A stretch of 64,000 nucleotides of DNA from Verrucomicrobiia bacterium DG1235 (GCA_000155695.1 DS990592.1:3782335-3846334), one strand, 5' to 3'; counted from the first letter of the stretch, positions 45,148 to 55,487 are shown. A program made the numbers and translations. The notes: a model not told the origin generated them from the letters alone.

Positions 45148-46506
45148 ATGGAAAATACTGATACAGTTGCCGCTCTCGCCACGCCTGCGGGAGAGTCTGC
45201 GATCGCTATGATTCGCGTGACTGGGGGCTTGTGCGAGCAGATAGCTAACGATGCGTTTGGGCTAGCGAAGCGCCCTGCCCCGCGTCATGCTAGCCATGGA
45301 TCCTACCGATCTGCCAGTAAGGAAGTATTGGACGATGTCGTGTATACTTTTTTCTCAGGTCCGAAATCGTACACGGGCGAGGACGTGCTTGAGATTTGCT
45401 GTCATGGGAATCCATTGATCGCGACGCGCGTGCTTGAGGATTTGCTGGAACGGGGTTGCCGGCAGTCGGAACCGGGCGAGTTTACGCGGCGGGCATTTCT
45501 CAATGGACGAATGGACCTGACTCAAGCGGAGGCGGTGATGGAGTTGATCCAGGCTCGTAGTGATCGAGGTATCCGAGTGGCTAACAACCAGTTACGTGGT
45601 CACTTCGGCAAGCAGCTCGAGCAGTTGAAACAGCGTTTGCTCGCTACGGTTGCAACCGTGGAAGCCTATATTGATTTTCCCGATGAAGACCTGCCGCCGG
45701 AGCGGAAGGAGGCTGAAATCGAAGCGATACGAGCGGTGTTGACCTTCTGTAGTCGTATCATCGATAGCGGAAAGTATGCCGCCTTTTTGCGAGATGGGGT
45801 TAAGACTCTGATTCTCGGGGAGCCGAACGCCGGCAAGAGTTCTTTGATGAATTGTTTGCTTGGCTTCGAGAGGGCTATCGTAAGCGAGGAGCCCGGCACT
45901 ACGCGTGACTTTATACGGGAGCGGGTCATTGTGGACGGGCACTGTCTCCAATTAATGGATACAGCTGGGCTTCGAGAGGCGGAAAGCGGAATCGAGCGGC
46001 AAGGGATTCAGAAAACCGTGGAATTGTCGGAAGAGGCGGACCTTTTTCTGCTGGTACTAGACGGGACACTTCCGTCCCCTGCCCTTCCGGATTCCGTAGC
46101 GAAGCGAATCACCGCGAAGAATTGCATTGTGGTTCGGAACAAGTCGGATTTGGGAGAGCGTCACCCTCTTTCCGAGCAGCTATGCGGCTTGGAGCAGCTA
46201 TCGATGGCGGCGATTTCTGGCGAAGGGCTTTTGGAGCTGAGGGAGCGGATCGTTAAAATGATTGATGCCCATCTGGCTCATGATCGGGATGACTTGATTC
46301 TCGTGAATGCGCGCCATAGTGCCGCTTTGAAGGAGTTGGCTGAGTGTTTGGCTTCGGCGATTCGCAATTTTGAGGCGGGCGAGCCGGCGGAATTTGTTGC
46401 CAGCGAACTCCGGGGAGCGATCGAGGCAATAGGGCGTGTGCTCGGTCGAATCGACAACGAGGATGTCCTCGATGTCCTTTTTTCCAGTTTTTGTATCGGT
46501 AAGTGA
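45148..46506 (+). CDS. mnmE: tRNA modification GTPase MnmE (TrmE)
   Basis: With MnmG, it modifies uridine 34 of certain tRNAs (5-carboxymethylaminomethyl group). From the ATG at 45148, with GAGGAAAA 8 bases upstream as ribosome-binding site, the product has 452 residues, as in E. coli. Features are the N-terminal formyl-THF-binding domain (TDTVAALATPAGESAIAMIR), the helical domain, the G domain with LGEPNAGKSSLMN (P-loop, about 222), the GTTRDF switch, DTAGLRE and RNKSDLG, and the invariant C terminus FCIGK. The frame is open upstream into the recA end, but that is not family sequence. mnmG follows. Confidence 0.95.
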   Translation: MENTDTVAALATPAGESAIAMIRVTGGLCEQIANDAFGLAKRPAPRHASHGSYRSASKEVLDDVVYTFFSGPKSYTGEDVLEICCHGNPLIATRVLEDLLERGCRQSEPGEFTRRAFLNGRMDLTQAEAVMELIQARSDRGIRVANNQLRGHFGKQLEQLKQRLLATVATVEAYIDFPDEDLPPERKEAEIEAIRAVLTFCSRIIDSGKYAAFLRDGVKTLILGEPNAGKSSLMNCLLGFERAIVSEEPGTTRDFIRERVIVDGHCLQLMDTAGLREAESGIERQGIQKTVELSEEADLFLLVLDGTLPSPALPDSVAKRITAKNCIVVRNKSDLGERHPLSEQLCGLEQLSMAAISGEGLLELRERIVKMIDAHLAHDRDDLILVNARHSAALKELAECLASAIRNFEAGEPAEFVASELRGAIEAIGRVLGRIDNEDVLDVLFSSFCIGK

Positions 46507-46569
46507 TTGTTTATTAGCGGCTTAAGATCATTCTTGAGCTTGGAGTCCCCTCTCCTATCGTCCCCATCC

Positions 46570-48417
46570 ATGAGCGGAATGCTGGATGAGTATGATGTAA
46601 TTGTGTGCGGAGCGGGTCACGCTGGTTGTGAGGCTGCGCTCGCTGCGGCGAGAATGGGCGCTCGGACTTTAGTTGTGAGCGGTAACATTGATACGATCGC
46701 GGCAATGAGCTGCAATCCAGCTATTGGCGGAGTGGCGAAAGGGCAAATCGTCCGTGAGATCGACGCTCTTGGCGGTGAGATGGCGGTGAATGCGGACGTT
46801 TCAGGCATTCAGTTTCGTTTGCTCAATGCTTCAAAGGGTCCTGCTGTGCAGTCGCCTCGCGCTCAGTGCGACAAGAAGGTCTACGCTCTGAGGATGAAGC
46901 ATGTGTTGGAGTTGCAGGAAAACCTCTCGATTTTTCAGGCAACTGTAACGGGACTGATCTTCAAGGCGGGTAAAGTCGCGGGGTGTCGCACGAACTTGGA
47001 TGTGGAATTCTTCGGCAAGTCAGTGGTGGTCACAACTGGTACGTTTTTGCGTGGATTGATGCACATCGGGAAAAACAAGAACGAAGGCGGGCGTATGGGC
47101 GACTTTTCCGCTCAAACGCTTTCCAGTAGCTTCCTCGAGGCGGGTATCGAGCTTGAGCGCCTGAAGACGGGCACCCCGCCCCGCTTGCTCGGCCGCACCA
47201 TCGATTTCTCGCAATTAGAGGAGCAAAAGGGAGACGAGCGCCCTAGCCTTTTTGGGTTCTATGACACGCGCGGCGAAAAGGACTTGTTCCACGTGGAACA
47301 GCGCGGGGAACGTTTGGCGGGCTGGAAGCCGGGAACGGATCAGGTTTCGTGCTGGATCACTTATACTTCGGCGGACACTCAAAGGATTGTAAACGAGAAC
47401 TTGCACCTGTCGGCCATGTACGGGGGCGAGATTGAGGGAACGGGCCCGAGGTACTGTCCGAGCATCGAGGACAAATTTGTCCGTTTCGCCAACAAGACGC
47501 GTCACATGCTCTTTTTGGAGCCTGAGGGGCGGAATACTGACGAATACTACGTCAATGGGCTTTCGACGAGTTTGCCGTTCGCGGCTCAGCTGGAGATGCT
47601 TCGTTCGATCGAGGGACTGGAGGCGGTGCATTTGCTCAGACCGGCATACGCGGTCGAATACGATTTTGCGCCTCCTACACAGCTGTTTTCGCATCTTGAG
47701 TCAAAGAAGGTGGAAAATCTCTTCTTTGCTGGGCAGATCAACGGAACCTCAGGTTACGAGGAGGCTGCGTGTCAGGGACTTGTGGCGGGCGTGAATGCGG
47801 TGCTTAAGGTTCGAGGGGAAGAACCTATGGTTCTCAAGCGGCACGATGGATATATCGGGGTTCTCATAGATGATCTCGTGACGAAGGGGACGCGTGAGCC
47901 GTATCGGATGTTTACGAGCCGTGCGGAGTATCGGCTTTTGTTCAATCATGGGAGCGCGGAGTTGAGGATGCTGGATCACGCCAGCAAGCACGGACTGGTG
48001 TCGGATGAGCGCTTAGCTAGGATGAAGCGGAAGAAGGAGGACGTTGAGAAGTGGATTCATTGGCTCGAGGTCAATCGCATGGGACATGACTCTTGGGCGA
48101 CGATCGTACGGCGCGGGGTAGGGAAGGATGAGTTGCCGGAAGAGCTTCGGTCCTTAGAGGCGTCCACTTTGGAGCAAGTTCTTTATCGGGTGAAGTACAA
48201 GGGCTACCTTGAGCGGGAAACGCGTCAGATCGAGAAGCTGAAGGACGTGGAGAAAATTAAGATTCCGGCAGATTTCGACTACTCGAAGCTCAAGGGCTTG
48301 AGGAACGAGTCGGTGGTAAAATTGACGGAAACACAACCGGCAACCCTCGCTCAAGCGAGTCGGATTAGTGGCGTAAATCCGTCGGATATTAGTATCCTTA
48401 TGATCGCTCTTAGGTGA
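46570..48417 (+). CDS. mnmG: tRNA uridine 5-carboxymethylaminomethyl modification enzyme MnmG (GidA)
   Basis: FAD-dependent partner of MnmE. The ATG at 46570 gives 615 residues starting MSGMLDEYDVIVCGAGHAG; ATG 46579 is an alternative three codons on. Features are the dinucleotide-binding GAGHAGCEAALAAARMG, the SCNPAIGGVAKGQIVREIDA motif, TGTFLRGLMHIG, the catalytic-cysteine region of the family (ISYTSAD-like stretch, here WITYTSADTQRIV), FAGQINGTSGYEEAACQGL, and the C-terminal helical domain. It lies 63 bp after mnmE on the same strand, so it is probably co-transcribed. Confidence 0.95.
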   Translation: MSGMLDEYDVIVCGAGHAGCEAALAAARMGARTLVVSGNIDTIAAMSCNPAIGGVAKGQIVREIDALGGEMAVNADVSGIQFRLLNASKGPAVQSPRAQCDKKVYALRMKHVLELQENLSIFQATVTGLIFKAGKVAGCRTNLDVEFFGKSVVVTTGTFLRGLMHIGKNKNEGGRMGDFSAQTLSSSFLEAGIELERLKTGTPPRLLGRTIDFSQLEEQKGDERPSLFGFYDTRGEKDLFHVEQRGERLAGWKPGTDQVSCWITYTSADTQRIVNENLHLSAMYGGEIEGTGPRYCPSIEDKFVRFANKTRHMLFLEPEGRNTDEYYVNGLSTSLPFAAQLEMLRSIEGLEAVHLLRPAYAVEYDFAPPTQLFSHLESKKVENLFFAGQINGTSGYEEAACQGLVAGVNAVLKVRGEEPMVLKRHDGYIGVLIDDLVTKGTREPYRMFTSRAEYRLLFNHGSAELRMLDHASKHGLVSDERLARMKRKKEDVEKWIHWLEVNRMGHDSWATIVRRGVGKDELPEELRSLEASTLEQVLYRVKYKGYLERETRQIEKLKDVEKIKIPADFDYSKLKGLRNESVVKLTETQPATLAQASRISGVNPSDISILMIALR

Positions 48418-48500
48418 TAAGTTGTTGCATGTTAGGTGTTTGTGTGGTGATTGATAAGGTTATTGGCCGAAGGAGTTGCCTCTGGGTTGACTTCATTGGG

Positions 48501-48518
48501 TGTCACTGAATTGTAACT
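48501..48518 (+). promoter_or_regulatory. Candidate Pho box upstream of phoB
   Basis: TGTCACT-GAAT-TGTAACT: two 7-base direct repeats with a 4-base spacer, the 7-4-7 geometry of PhoB binding sites (consensus CTGTCAT-N4-CTGTCAT). It lies about 60-75 bp before the start of the phoB-like gene, which would fit autoregulation. Confidence 0.5.
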
Positions 48519-48576
48519 CAACAGCGGTTGCGCTCGTACGTAGCCTTGTAAGAATTCGGGCGTAAATATTACGCTT

Positions 48577-49275
48577 ATGGTAGCTATGGATGAGTCCAAA
48601 AGAATTTTGGTGGTAGACGACGAGGTTGATGTGACTGAGTTGTTGAGCTACCATTTGAGGCAGCGCGGCTATGAGGTCCGTTCATTGAACGACTCTCGTC
48701 TCGCTCTCGAAATCGCACGTCAGTTCCGTCCGGAGTTGATTGTCCTGGATATCATGATGCCGGATTTCAGCGGACTGCAGGTTTGTCGCTTAATCCGCGC
48801 GGATTCTTCGCTCAAGGAGGTCCCGATCATCTTCCTGAGCGCGAAGACGGAAGAGGGGGATCGCATCGATGGGTTCGAAAGCGGAGCGGACGACTACGTT
48901 TGTAAGCCTTTTAGTCCGAAGGAGTTGATGTTGCGTGTTTCAGCGATCTTGAAGCGTCGCGGCGAGGCGGATGACGCGAAAATCCTGGAGGTGAATGGGA
49001 TTCGCATGGATGTGGAGCACCACCGTGTTGAAGTGGAGGCGGAAGCGATTGAGCTCACCGCTACTGAGTTTAGGCTCTTGAAGCTGCTCCTCGAGGAGCG
49101 CGGGAAGGTTCAAACTCGCGAAACGCTTTTGCTCAAGGTGTGGAACTACGAGAACGACATCGAAACGCGCACGGTCGATACCCACATGCGGCGTCTACGT
49201 GAAAAGCTTGGAAACGAAGCCTCTTGGCTTGAGACCGTACGTGGGGTTGGCTATCGCTTGGTCGAAAGCAGATAG
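48577..49275 (+). CDS. phoB: OmpR/PhoB-family response regulator
   Basis: 232 residues: a receiver domain (about 8-125) with VVDDEVD, phospho-acceptor Asp58 (LIVLDIMMPD), LSAKTE and CKPFSPKEL, then a winged-helix DNA-binding domain (about 135-230) with LTATEFRLLKLLLEE and the recognition helix region ENDIETRTVDTHMRRLREKL. The order and sequence match PhoB more than other OmpR members, and the phoR-like kinase follows after 6 bp. No pst or phoU genes are in view, so the phosphate role is inferred. ATG 48586 is an alternative start. Confidence 0.88.
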   Translation: MVAMDESKRILVVDDEVDVTELLSYHLRQRGYEVRSLNDSRLALEIARQFRPELIVLDIMMPDFSGLQVCRLIRADSSLKEVPIIFLSAKTEEGDRIDGFESGADDYVCKPFSPKELMLRVSAILKRRGEADDAKILEVNGIRMDVEHHRVEVEAEAIELTATEFRLLKLLLEERGKVQTRETLLLKVWNYENDIETRTVDTHMRRLREKLGNEASWLETVRGVGYRLVESR

Positions 49276-49281
49276 TTCCTC

Positions 49282-50601
49282 ATGATTCTCACTCTAGCAG
49301 GCGTCGCCATATGCGTCGCTATCTTCTTCGCTTCCAAGTACTTCAAACAAAAGGTTGCGATCCGTCTTCTTGCTGAATCCTTGACGAGTCGCACCTCGAT
49401 TCTGACCCATTCGAAGGAGTTTCGCGGGGTCAACGAGAACTGGGAGTTGCTCATTCAAGAGCTCAATCGACTGATCGAAGACGTGAACAGCCTCAGCCGT
49501 AAGAGTAGCGGGCAGCTCAATCAAATCGAGACGACTCTGGGAAGTCTTCAGGAAGGGGTGGTAATTGTTGATAGGGATAATTATATCTTATTGGTTAACA
49601 ATGCCTTAACGAAAATTTTCCCCTCTATGACTGATCGAGTAGGGCAACGAATCGAGAGCGGGATGGGAAGCTCGGAGTTTCTCGATTTTGTGTGGGACGT
49701 GAAAAAAGGCCGCGGCCCAGCCAAGCGGGAAATCGAGATTCGGAATGGTCAAAATGAGATTTGGCTGGATGTCACGGCGGCCCGGCTTTCCGAGGCTTTG
49801 GAAGGCAATGGACCGTGGTTTCTCTTCGTTCTTCACGACACGACCCGCCAGAAGTTGCTTGAGCGTGCCCGAAAGCACTTTGTGGCGAACGCTTCTCATG
49901 AATTGAAAACTCCGGTTTCAGTTATCAAGGGGTATTCGGAAACGCTTGTCACGGATCACGAGACGATGCCGGTCGAGGATAGAAATCGGTTCATCTCTAC
50001 GATTTTTCGTCATGCCGAACGTTTGGCTTTGTTGATCAACGACTTGCTGAGCCTATCCCGCCTGGAAAGCAATTCTCCTAGTTTCGACTGGTCGGAGTCG
50101 GACATTCTCCCTTGGATTCGAGAAATCGCGGCGGACTACCGCTCGAATCCTCGCAAGGTGGGTTTGCAGGTGGATACAGCGTTTGCCGAAGATCTGAAGG
50201 CTCCTGTCCGGTTCGACGTTTTGAAGTTGCGGCAGGTATTCGATAATTTGGTGGAAAACGCATCAAAGTATTCCCCGGACAATGGCCACATCTCGATTGG
50301 AGCGCGGATTCGAGGCGCCGAGTTGCTCATTTGGGTTCAGGACGAGGGGGTTGGGGTGCCGGAGGAGGATTTAGGACGAATTTTCGAGCGATTCTATCGG
50401 GTGGATAAGGGGCGTTCTCGCGAAACGGGAGGAACGGGACTCGGCCTCAGTATCGTGAAGCACATTGTCGAGTGGCATGATGGTCATGTTTGGGCTGAAA
50501 ATGCGGAGGAGGGCGGTCTTAAAGTCGTGTTTGGTCTCCCAATATTATCGCTGAGCGCATCATCCAATTTGATTTCCGGGACGAAGTCGGAAGCAGTCTA
50601 G
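49282..50601 (+). CDS. phoR: PhoR-type sensor histidine kinase
   Basis: 439 residues with one N-terminal membrane helix (about 2-18), a cytoplasmic linker coil, and a PAS-like domain (about 85-190). The HisKA domain carries phospho-His206 in VANASHELKTPVSVIKGYSE. The HATPase domain carries the N box NLVENASKYSPDN, DEGVGVPEE, IFERFYRVDKGR and GGTGLGLSIVKHIVE. There is no large periplasmic sensor, as in PhoR proteins that read phosphate status through PstB/PhoU. It starts 6 bp after phoB, clearly a two-component operon. Confidence 0.9.
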   Translation: MILTLAGVAICVAIFFASKYFKQKVAIRLLAESLTSRTSILTHSKEFRGVNENWELLIQELNRLIEDVNSLSRKSSGQLNQIETTLGSLQEGVVIVDRDNYILLVNNALTKIFPSMTDRVGQRIESGMGSSEFLDFVWDVKKGRGPAKREIEIRNGQNEIWLDVTAARLSEALEGNGPWFLFVLHDTTRQKLLERARKHFVANASHELKTPVSVIKGYSETLVTDHETMPVEDRNRFISTIFRHAERLALLINDLLSLSRLESNSPSFDWSESDILPWIREIAADYRSNPRKVGLQVDTAFAEDLKAPVRFDVLKLRQVFDNLVENASKYSPDNGHISIGARIRGAELLIWVQDEGVGVPEEDLGRIFERFYRVDKGRSRETGGTGLGLSIVKHIVEWHDGHVWAENAEEGGLKVVFGLPILSLSASSNLISGTKSEAV

Positions 50602-50654
50602 TCCGGAAATAACGTATTGAAACGGTAGGCGTTTCTTTGCTTAAACCCGCTGCC

Positions 50655-51245
50655 ATGAATTCTGGATATGAACAGCACTTGAAGCGAGTGGAGCTACGGC
50701 GAAACGATCTCGAGGAAAAGCTAGCCGAGTTGTTTCCGTGTGAAACGAAGCTTTCGCTCGAAATCGGATGTGGGCATGGACATTGGCTCGTAGACTACGC
50801 GGCTGGGCATCCGGAAAAGAGCTGTCTCGGGGTCGACCTTATTCAAGACAGAGTTAGCAGGGCAGGGCGAAAGCGGGATAGAGCGAAGCTTGGCAATGTT
50901 CAGTTTGTGAAAGGGGAAGCGTTTGAGGTCATCGATCTTTTGCCCGCTCATGTGCGCTTGAGCGAAGTCTTCATTCTCTTTCCGGATCCCTGGCCGAAGA
51001 AGCGACACTGGAAAAATCGGATTTTTCGCCACGCGTTTCTATCCGAGCTAGCGAAGCGCTGTGACTCCGGCGTTCGCTGTCACTTCCGCACAGACTATGA
51101 ACCCTACTTTGAATGGGCTACGGAAGTCGTTGCAGAAGAGGCACTTTGGCGTCGAGACGAGGAGATTGACTGGCCGTTCGAGAAGGAAACTGTATTCCAA
51201 CGACGGGCAGATAGCTTCCAATCTATGATTATTGTAAGGAAGTAG
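50655..51245 (+). CDS. trmB: tRNA (guanine-N7-)-methyltransferase TrmB
   Basis: SAM-dependent m7G46 methylation of tRNA. The ATG at 50655 gives 196 residues (MNSGYEQHL); a TTG 18 bp upstream is possible. Family motifs are SLEIGCGHGHWLVDYA (SAM loop, about 39), LGVDLIQDRVSRA, FILFPDPWPKKRHWKNRIF (the hallmark DPWPK motif, about 110), and the C-terminal region FRTDYEPYFEWATEV. It lies 53 bp after phoR and may be co-transcribed. Confidence 0.93.
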   Translation: MNSGYEQHLKRVELRRNDLEEKLAELFPCETKLSLEIGCGHGHWLVDYAAGHPEKSCLGVDLIQDRVSRAGRKRDRAKLGNVQFVKGEAFEVIDLLPAHVRLSEVFILFPDPWPKKRHWKNRIFRHAFLSELAKRCDSGVRCHFRTDYEPYFEWATEVVAEEALWRRDEEIDWPFEKETVFQRRADSFQSMIIVRK

Positions 51246-51724
51246 GATCATCGCCCTAACAATATGGACGGCTTCGTTTCTCTATCGCGTGTTTGCGGCG
51301 CGACACCCGCGGCGCTGCAACACTATATATATGTCTGAAGGTTTGGGCCGCTTCAGGCGTAGAGCGCAATGGCCACGAATTGCAGGCCGATTCCCAGCAC
51401 GAGGAGAATAGTGCAGAAAAGATAGAAGGGATCGAAAGCTTTTGGTCGGCCTCGTTTGGCAGGTTTGCGTTTCGAGGGCTTCTGGGGAGAGCGTTTCTTT
51501 TCGACTTCCTTCAGGCCGAATAGCGCGTCGCTGAGATCTTCTTTTGCCATGGTTGATAAGCTGAGTGCCAGATTCAGAAGGTGAAGCCAAGAACTTACTA
51601 ATGCTATTAGTTTTGATACTACCTTGAAATGGCTCAGCTACAATCCTGCCTAATGACCCTAAAAAGTCTTTTCGAGAGTTGACGGTTTCCCGAGCGTCGT
51701 CCAACTAATCCTCTTCTTTCAGCT
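51246..51724. other. Spacer between trmB and the atp operon, holding one small minus-strand gene
   Basis: Apart from the 65-codon gene at 51353-51550, I see no other coding frame. The 174 bp from 51551 to 51724 must contain the atp promoter as well as that of the small gene, but I could not place -35/-10 boxes with confidence. The stretch at about 51600-51640 is AT-rich. Confidence 0.4.
51353..51550 (-). CDS. Small basic single-span membrane protein of unknown function
   Basis: 65 residues: an acidic start (MAKEDLSDALFGLKEVE), a very basic middle (KKRSPQKPSKRKPAKRGRPK, about 18-37), and a C-terminal hydrophobic helix (YLFCTILLVLGIGLQFVAIAL) ending four residues from the stop. This tail-anchored layout and clean composition suggest a real gene. 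Function is unknown. It is divergent from the atp operon, where other bacteria often carry small atpI/atpZ membrane proteins, but it shows no AtpI motif. Confidence 0.6.
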   Translation of the reverse strand: MAKEDLSDALFGLKEVEKKRSPQKPSKRKPAKRGRPKAFDPFYLFCTILLVLGIGLQFVAIALYA

Positions 51725-52567
51725 ATGCCGGGCAAAAAGACACTACTCCTCCCATCACTTGCGCTATTATTTCCAGTAGCTAATGCTTCAGCAGCGGTCA
51801 GTCCCGCAGCGGATGAGCTCTTCAACGTATTCGGTCTGCCGGTCACGAACAGCATGGTGACAAGTTGGGTCATATCGATTCTTCTCATCATTGGCGTTCG
51901 CATGATGGTTGGTAGTCCGAAGCTTGTTCCTTCCAAGGGCCAAGCTGTTATCGAGGGGTTTCTCGTTTTCGTTCGGGACATGACGGGACCGATTGTGGGC
52001 AAAAAGGCGATCAACGCTGCGCTTCCGTTCATTCTGGCCTTTTTCTTCTACATTTTAATCCAAAACTGGAGCGGTTTGATTCCGGGCGTTGGCAGCCTAG
52101 GCATGGGTTACACTGATGCCGAAGGCGTTTTCCACGTTACGGAGGCATGGATCCGTCCTGCCAATGCCGACTGGAATGGTACGATCGCTTTGGCTGCGGT
52201 TGCCATGATTTCTTGGCTCATCATCGTGCTCAAGTACGACGGTCCCGTGGTTTTGATTAAAGATCTCTTTGGCAACAAGGCTGACAAGAAAGAGGTTGGG
52301 GCGGGGATGTGGTTCGCTCTCTGGCCCGTCTTTTTGATGGTGGGCGTGATCGAAGTCATCTCCATCTGTATTCGTCCGTTCACGCTTTCGGTCAGACTTT
52401 TCGGCAATATCTTCGGTGGTGAGAACCTTCTCCATCAAACGAACTTCTTCCCCATTTTCTACTTTCTCGAGCTCATGGTTGGCTTCGTCCAGCCGCTTGT
52501 CTTCATTTTGCTCTTCAGCGTCTACATCGGCCTGATCTGCAATCACGGGGATGAAGAGCATCATTGA
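51725..52567 (+). CDS. atpB: F0F1 ATP synthase subunit a
   Basis: Membrane subunit with the proton half-channels. 280 residues with a signal-like N terminus (LLLPSLALLFPVANASA), five or six membrane helices, QNWSGLIPGVGSLG, the essential-arginine helix SICIRPFTLSVRLFGNIFGGE (Arg in LSVRLFGN, given in part), and a final helix LVFILLFSVYIGLIC. It is the first gene of the operon; no atpI precedes it. c-subunit gene 80 bp downstream. Confidence 0.95.
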   Translation: MPGKKTLLLPSLALLFPVANASAAVSPAADELFNVFGLPVTNSMVTSWVISILLIIGVRMMVGSPKLVPSKGQAVIEGFLVFVRDMTGPIVGKKAINAALPFILAFFFYILIQNWSGLIPGVGSLGMGYTDAEGVFHVTEAWIRPANADWNGTIALAAVAMISWLIIVLKYDGPVVLIKDLFGNKADKKEVGAGMWFALWPVFLMVGVIEVISICIRPFTLSVRLFGNIFGGENLLHQTNFFPIFYFLELMVGFVQPLVFILLFSVYIGLICNHGDEEHH

Positions 52568-52647
52568 TTGAACAACACTTTGCTGTCGGGACCATATACT
52601 AAAATGTGGGCGACAACATCCATCGTAACAAAATAACACACACTACT

Positions 52648-52854
52648 ATGTTCGAAGTACTCGCTGCAATCGAAGGAAATATCGCATCTGGTCTTGGCGT
52701 CATGGGCGCCGCTATCGGAGTTGGCTTGGTCGGCTTTAAGGCTGCCGAAGCAGTTGGCCGTAATCCAGGCGCTTCTGGTAAGATTCTCGTTCAGTCCATT
52801 CTCGGTATGGCACTGGCGGAAGGCCTCGGCGTTCTCGCCCTGTTCCTCGCGTAA
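52648..52854 (+). CDS. atpE: F0F1 ATP synthase subunit c
   Basis: Ring-forming proteolipid. The ATG at 52648 gives 68 residues (MFEVLAAIEGNIASG). Two helices flank the polar loop GRNPGASGK. The ion-binding Glu58 lies in helix 2 (GMALAEGLGVLALFL). The Na+-type residues (Gln in helix 1 and Ser/Thr after the Glu) are absent, so proton coupling is expected. The upstream in-frame ATG (52606) adds an atypical MGDNIHRNK leader and is rejected. A strong hairpin follows the gene. Confidence 0.95.
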   Translation: MFEVLAAIEGNIASGLGVMGAAIGVGLVGFKAAEAVGRNPGASGKILVQSILGMALAEGLGVLALFLA

Positions 52855-52868
52855 GTTAATCGCTTTGC

Positions 52869-52900
52869 GACGCGTCGTCCAAACGGCGGCGCGTCCTTTT
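52869..52900 (+). terminator. Intercistronic hairpin with T run after atpE
   Basis: GACGCGTCGTC / GGCGGCGCGTC form an 11-bp stem with wobble pairs and loop CAAAC, followed by CTTTT. It lies between atpE and atpF inside the operon, so it probably acts as an attenuator or mRNA-stability element that raises subunit c over the downstream subunits. Confidence 0.6.
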
Positions 52901-52933
52901 CACTTTCTCTTACTTCATCTTCCGTAATTCGAA

Positions 52934-53485
52934 ATGATTGACCTCATCCAAGTTCTGGCCGCAGGCGACCCGCACTCAGTAGCGGAGTCAGCTGGCATCG
53001 CCGAAAAGTTCGGCATCCATACCAGCCACATCGTAATGCAGCTGATCAGCTTCACCATTTTGGCGGCTGTTCTCTGGAAGTTCGCATTCAAGCCAGTCTT
53101 CGCCACCATGGAGGAACGCGAGGAAAAGATCGACGCCGGTCTCAAGTATGCCGAAGAGATGAAGGTGAAGCTCGCCGAAGCCGAAGCGGAGAAGAAGAAA
53201 ATTCTTCAGGAAGCCTCGCTCGAAGCGAAGACGATCGTCACGGAAGCTCGCCAGACAGCTGAAGCTCGTATCGAAAAGTCCGCCCAAGACGCCATCAAGG
53301 CTGCAGAGGACATCACCAAAAAGGCCGAGCTCCAGATCGAAAACGATCGCAAGCAAATGCTCGCCGAAGCTCGATCCGAAATTTCCCGACTCGTGGTCGC
53401 GACTACTGCCAAGGTCCTCTCGAAGGAACTCTCCGAAGACGAGAAGGCCCGCTACTCTGAAACCGCCAGCTCAACTCTCGTCTAG
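52934..53485 (+). CDS. atpF: F0F1 ATP synthase subunit b
   Basis: Peripheral-stalk subunit of 183 residues with one membrane helix (about 34-52, IVMQLISFTILAAVLWKF). The FKPVFATMEEREEKI hinge follows, then a long charged coiled coil (about 60-160) to the C terminus that binds delta. The N-terminal tail before the helix is about 32 residues, longer than in E. coli. It is 79 bp after atpE because of the hairpin, and 24 bp before atpH. Confidence 0.94.
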   Translation: MIDLIQVLAAGDPHSVAESAGIAEKFGIHTSHIVMQLISFTILAAVLWKFAFKPVFATMEEREEKIDAGLKYAEEMKVKLAEAEAEKKKILQEASLEAKTIVTEARQTAEARIEKSAQDAIKAAEDITKKAELQIENDRKQMLAEARSEISRLVVATTAKVLSKELSEDEKARYSETASSTLV

Positions 53486-53509
53486 TTCGCGACCGGTATT
53501 TGAATTTCA

Positions 53510-53905
53510 ATGACACGCGATAAGCAAATCATCAACTACGCGAAGGGACTGCTGAAGATCTCTCTCGAGGATGGCCAGTTCTCCGAAGAGCGCGCCGCTG
53601 CGGTTTTGCAGACCTTGGAAAAGAATCCGCCGCGTAAATACGCTTCAGTTCTCAAACAGTTCCTGAAGCTCGTGCAGCGCGAAGTCGCGAAAAGCACAGC
53701 GGACGTCGAACATGCCGGATCTATCAGCAGAGCGGCAATTGAGGCGATCCAGTCAAAATTGTCTGGGCACTACGGTCGGGCGATTAACGTAACCACCCGA
53801 CAGAATGATTCTCTAATCGCCGGAATGCGCGTCCGCGTAGGTTGCGACGTCTTTGACGCATCGGTAGCTGGATCGCTCCGGCAGCTTCAGGCCTCGCTCT
53901 CCTAA
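53510..53905 (+). CDS. atpH: F0F1 ATP synthase subunit delta, short form
   Basis: Caps F1 and joins it to the b stalk. Only 131 residues against about 175-180 in most bacteria. The C-terminal domain is recognisable (AIQSKLSGHYGRAINVTT; GMRVRVGCDVFDASVAGSLRQLQASL). The N-terminal helical domain, which contacts the alpha subunits, is shortened (first helix region DKQIINYAKGLLKIS). Gene position between atpF and atpA confirms identity. No frameshift is apparent, so it looks like a natural compact version. Confidence 0.88.
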   Translation: MTRDKQIINYAKGLLKISLEDGQFSEERAAAVLQTLEKNPPRKYASVLKQFLKLVQREVAKSTADVEHAGSISRAAIEAIQSKLSGHYGRAINVTTRQNDSLIAGMRVRVGCDVFDASVAGSLRQLQASLS

Positions 53906-53954
53906 CAACAATACCCCTCTACTTTAAAACACCTTTTCAAAACGCTAGAACACT

Positions 53955-55487
<1,533 letters not shown>

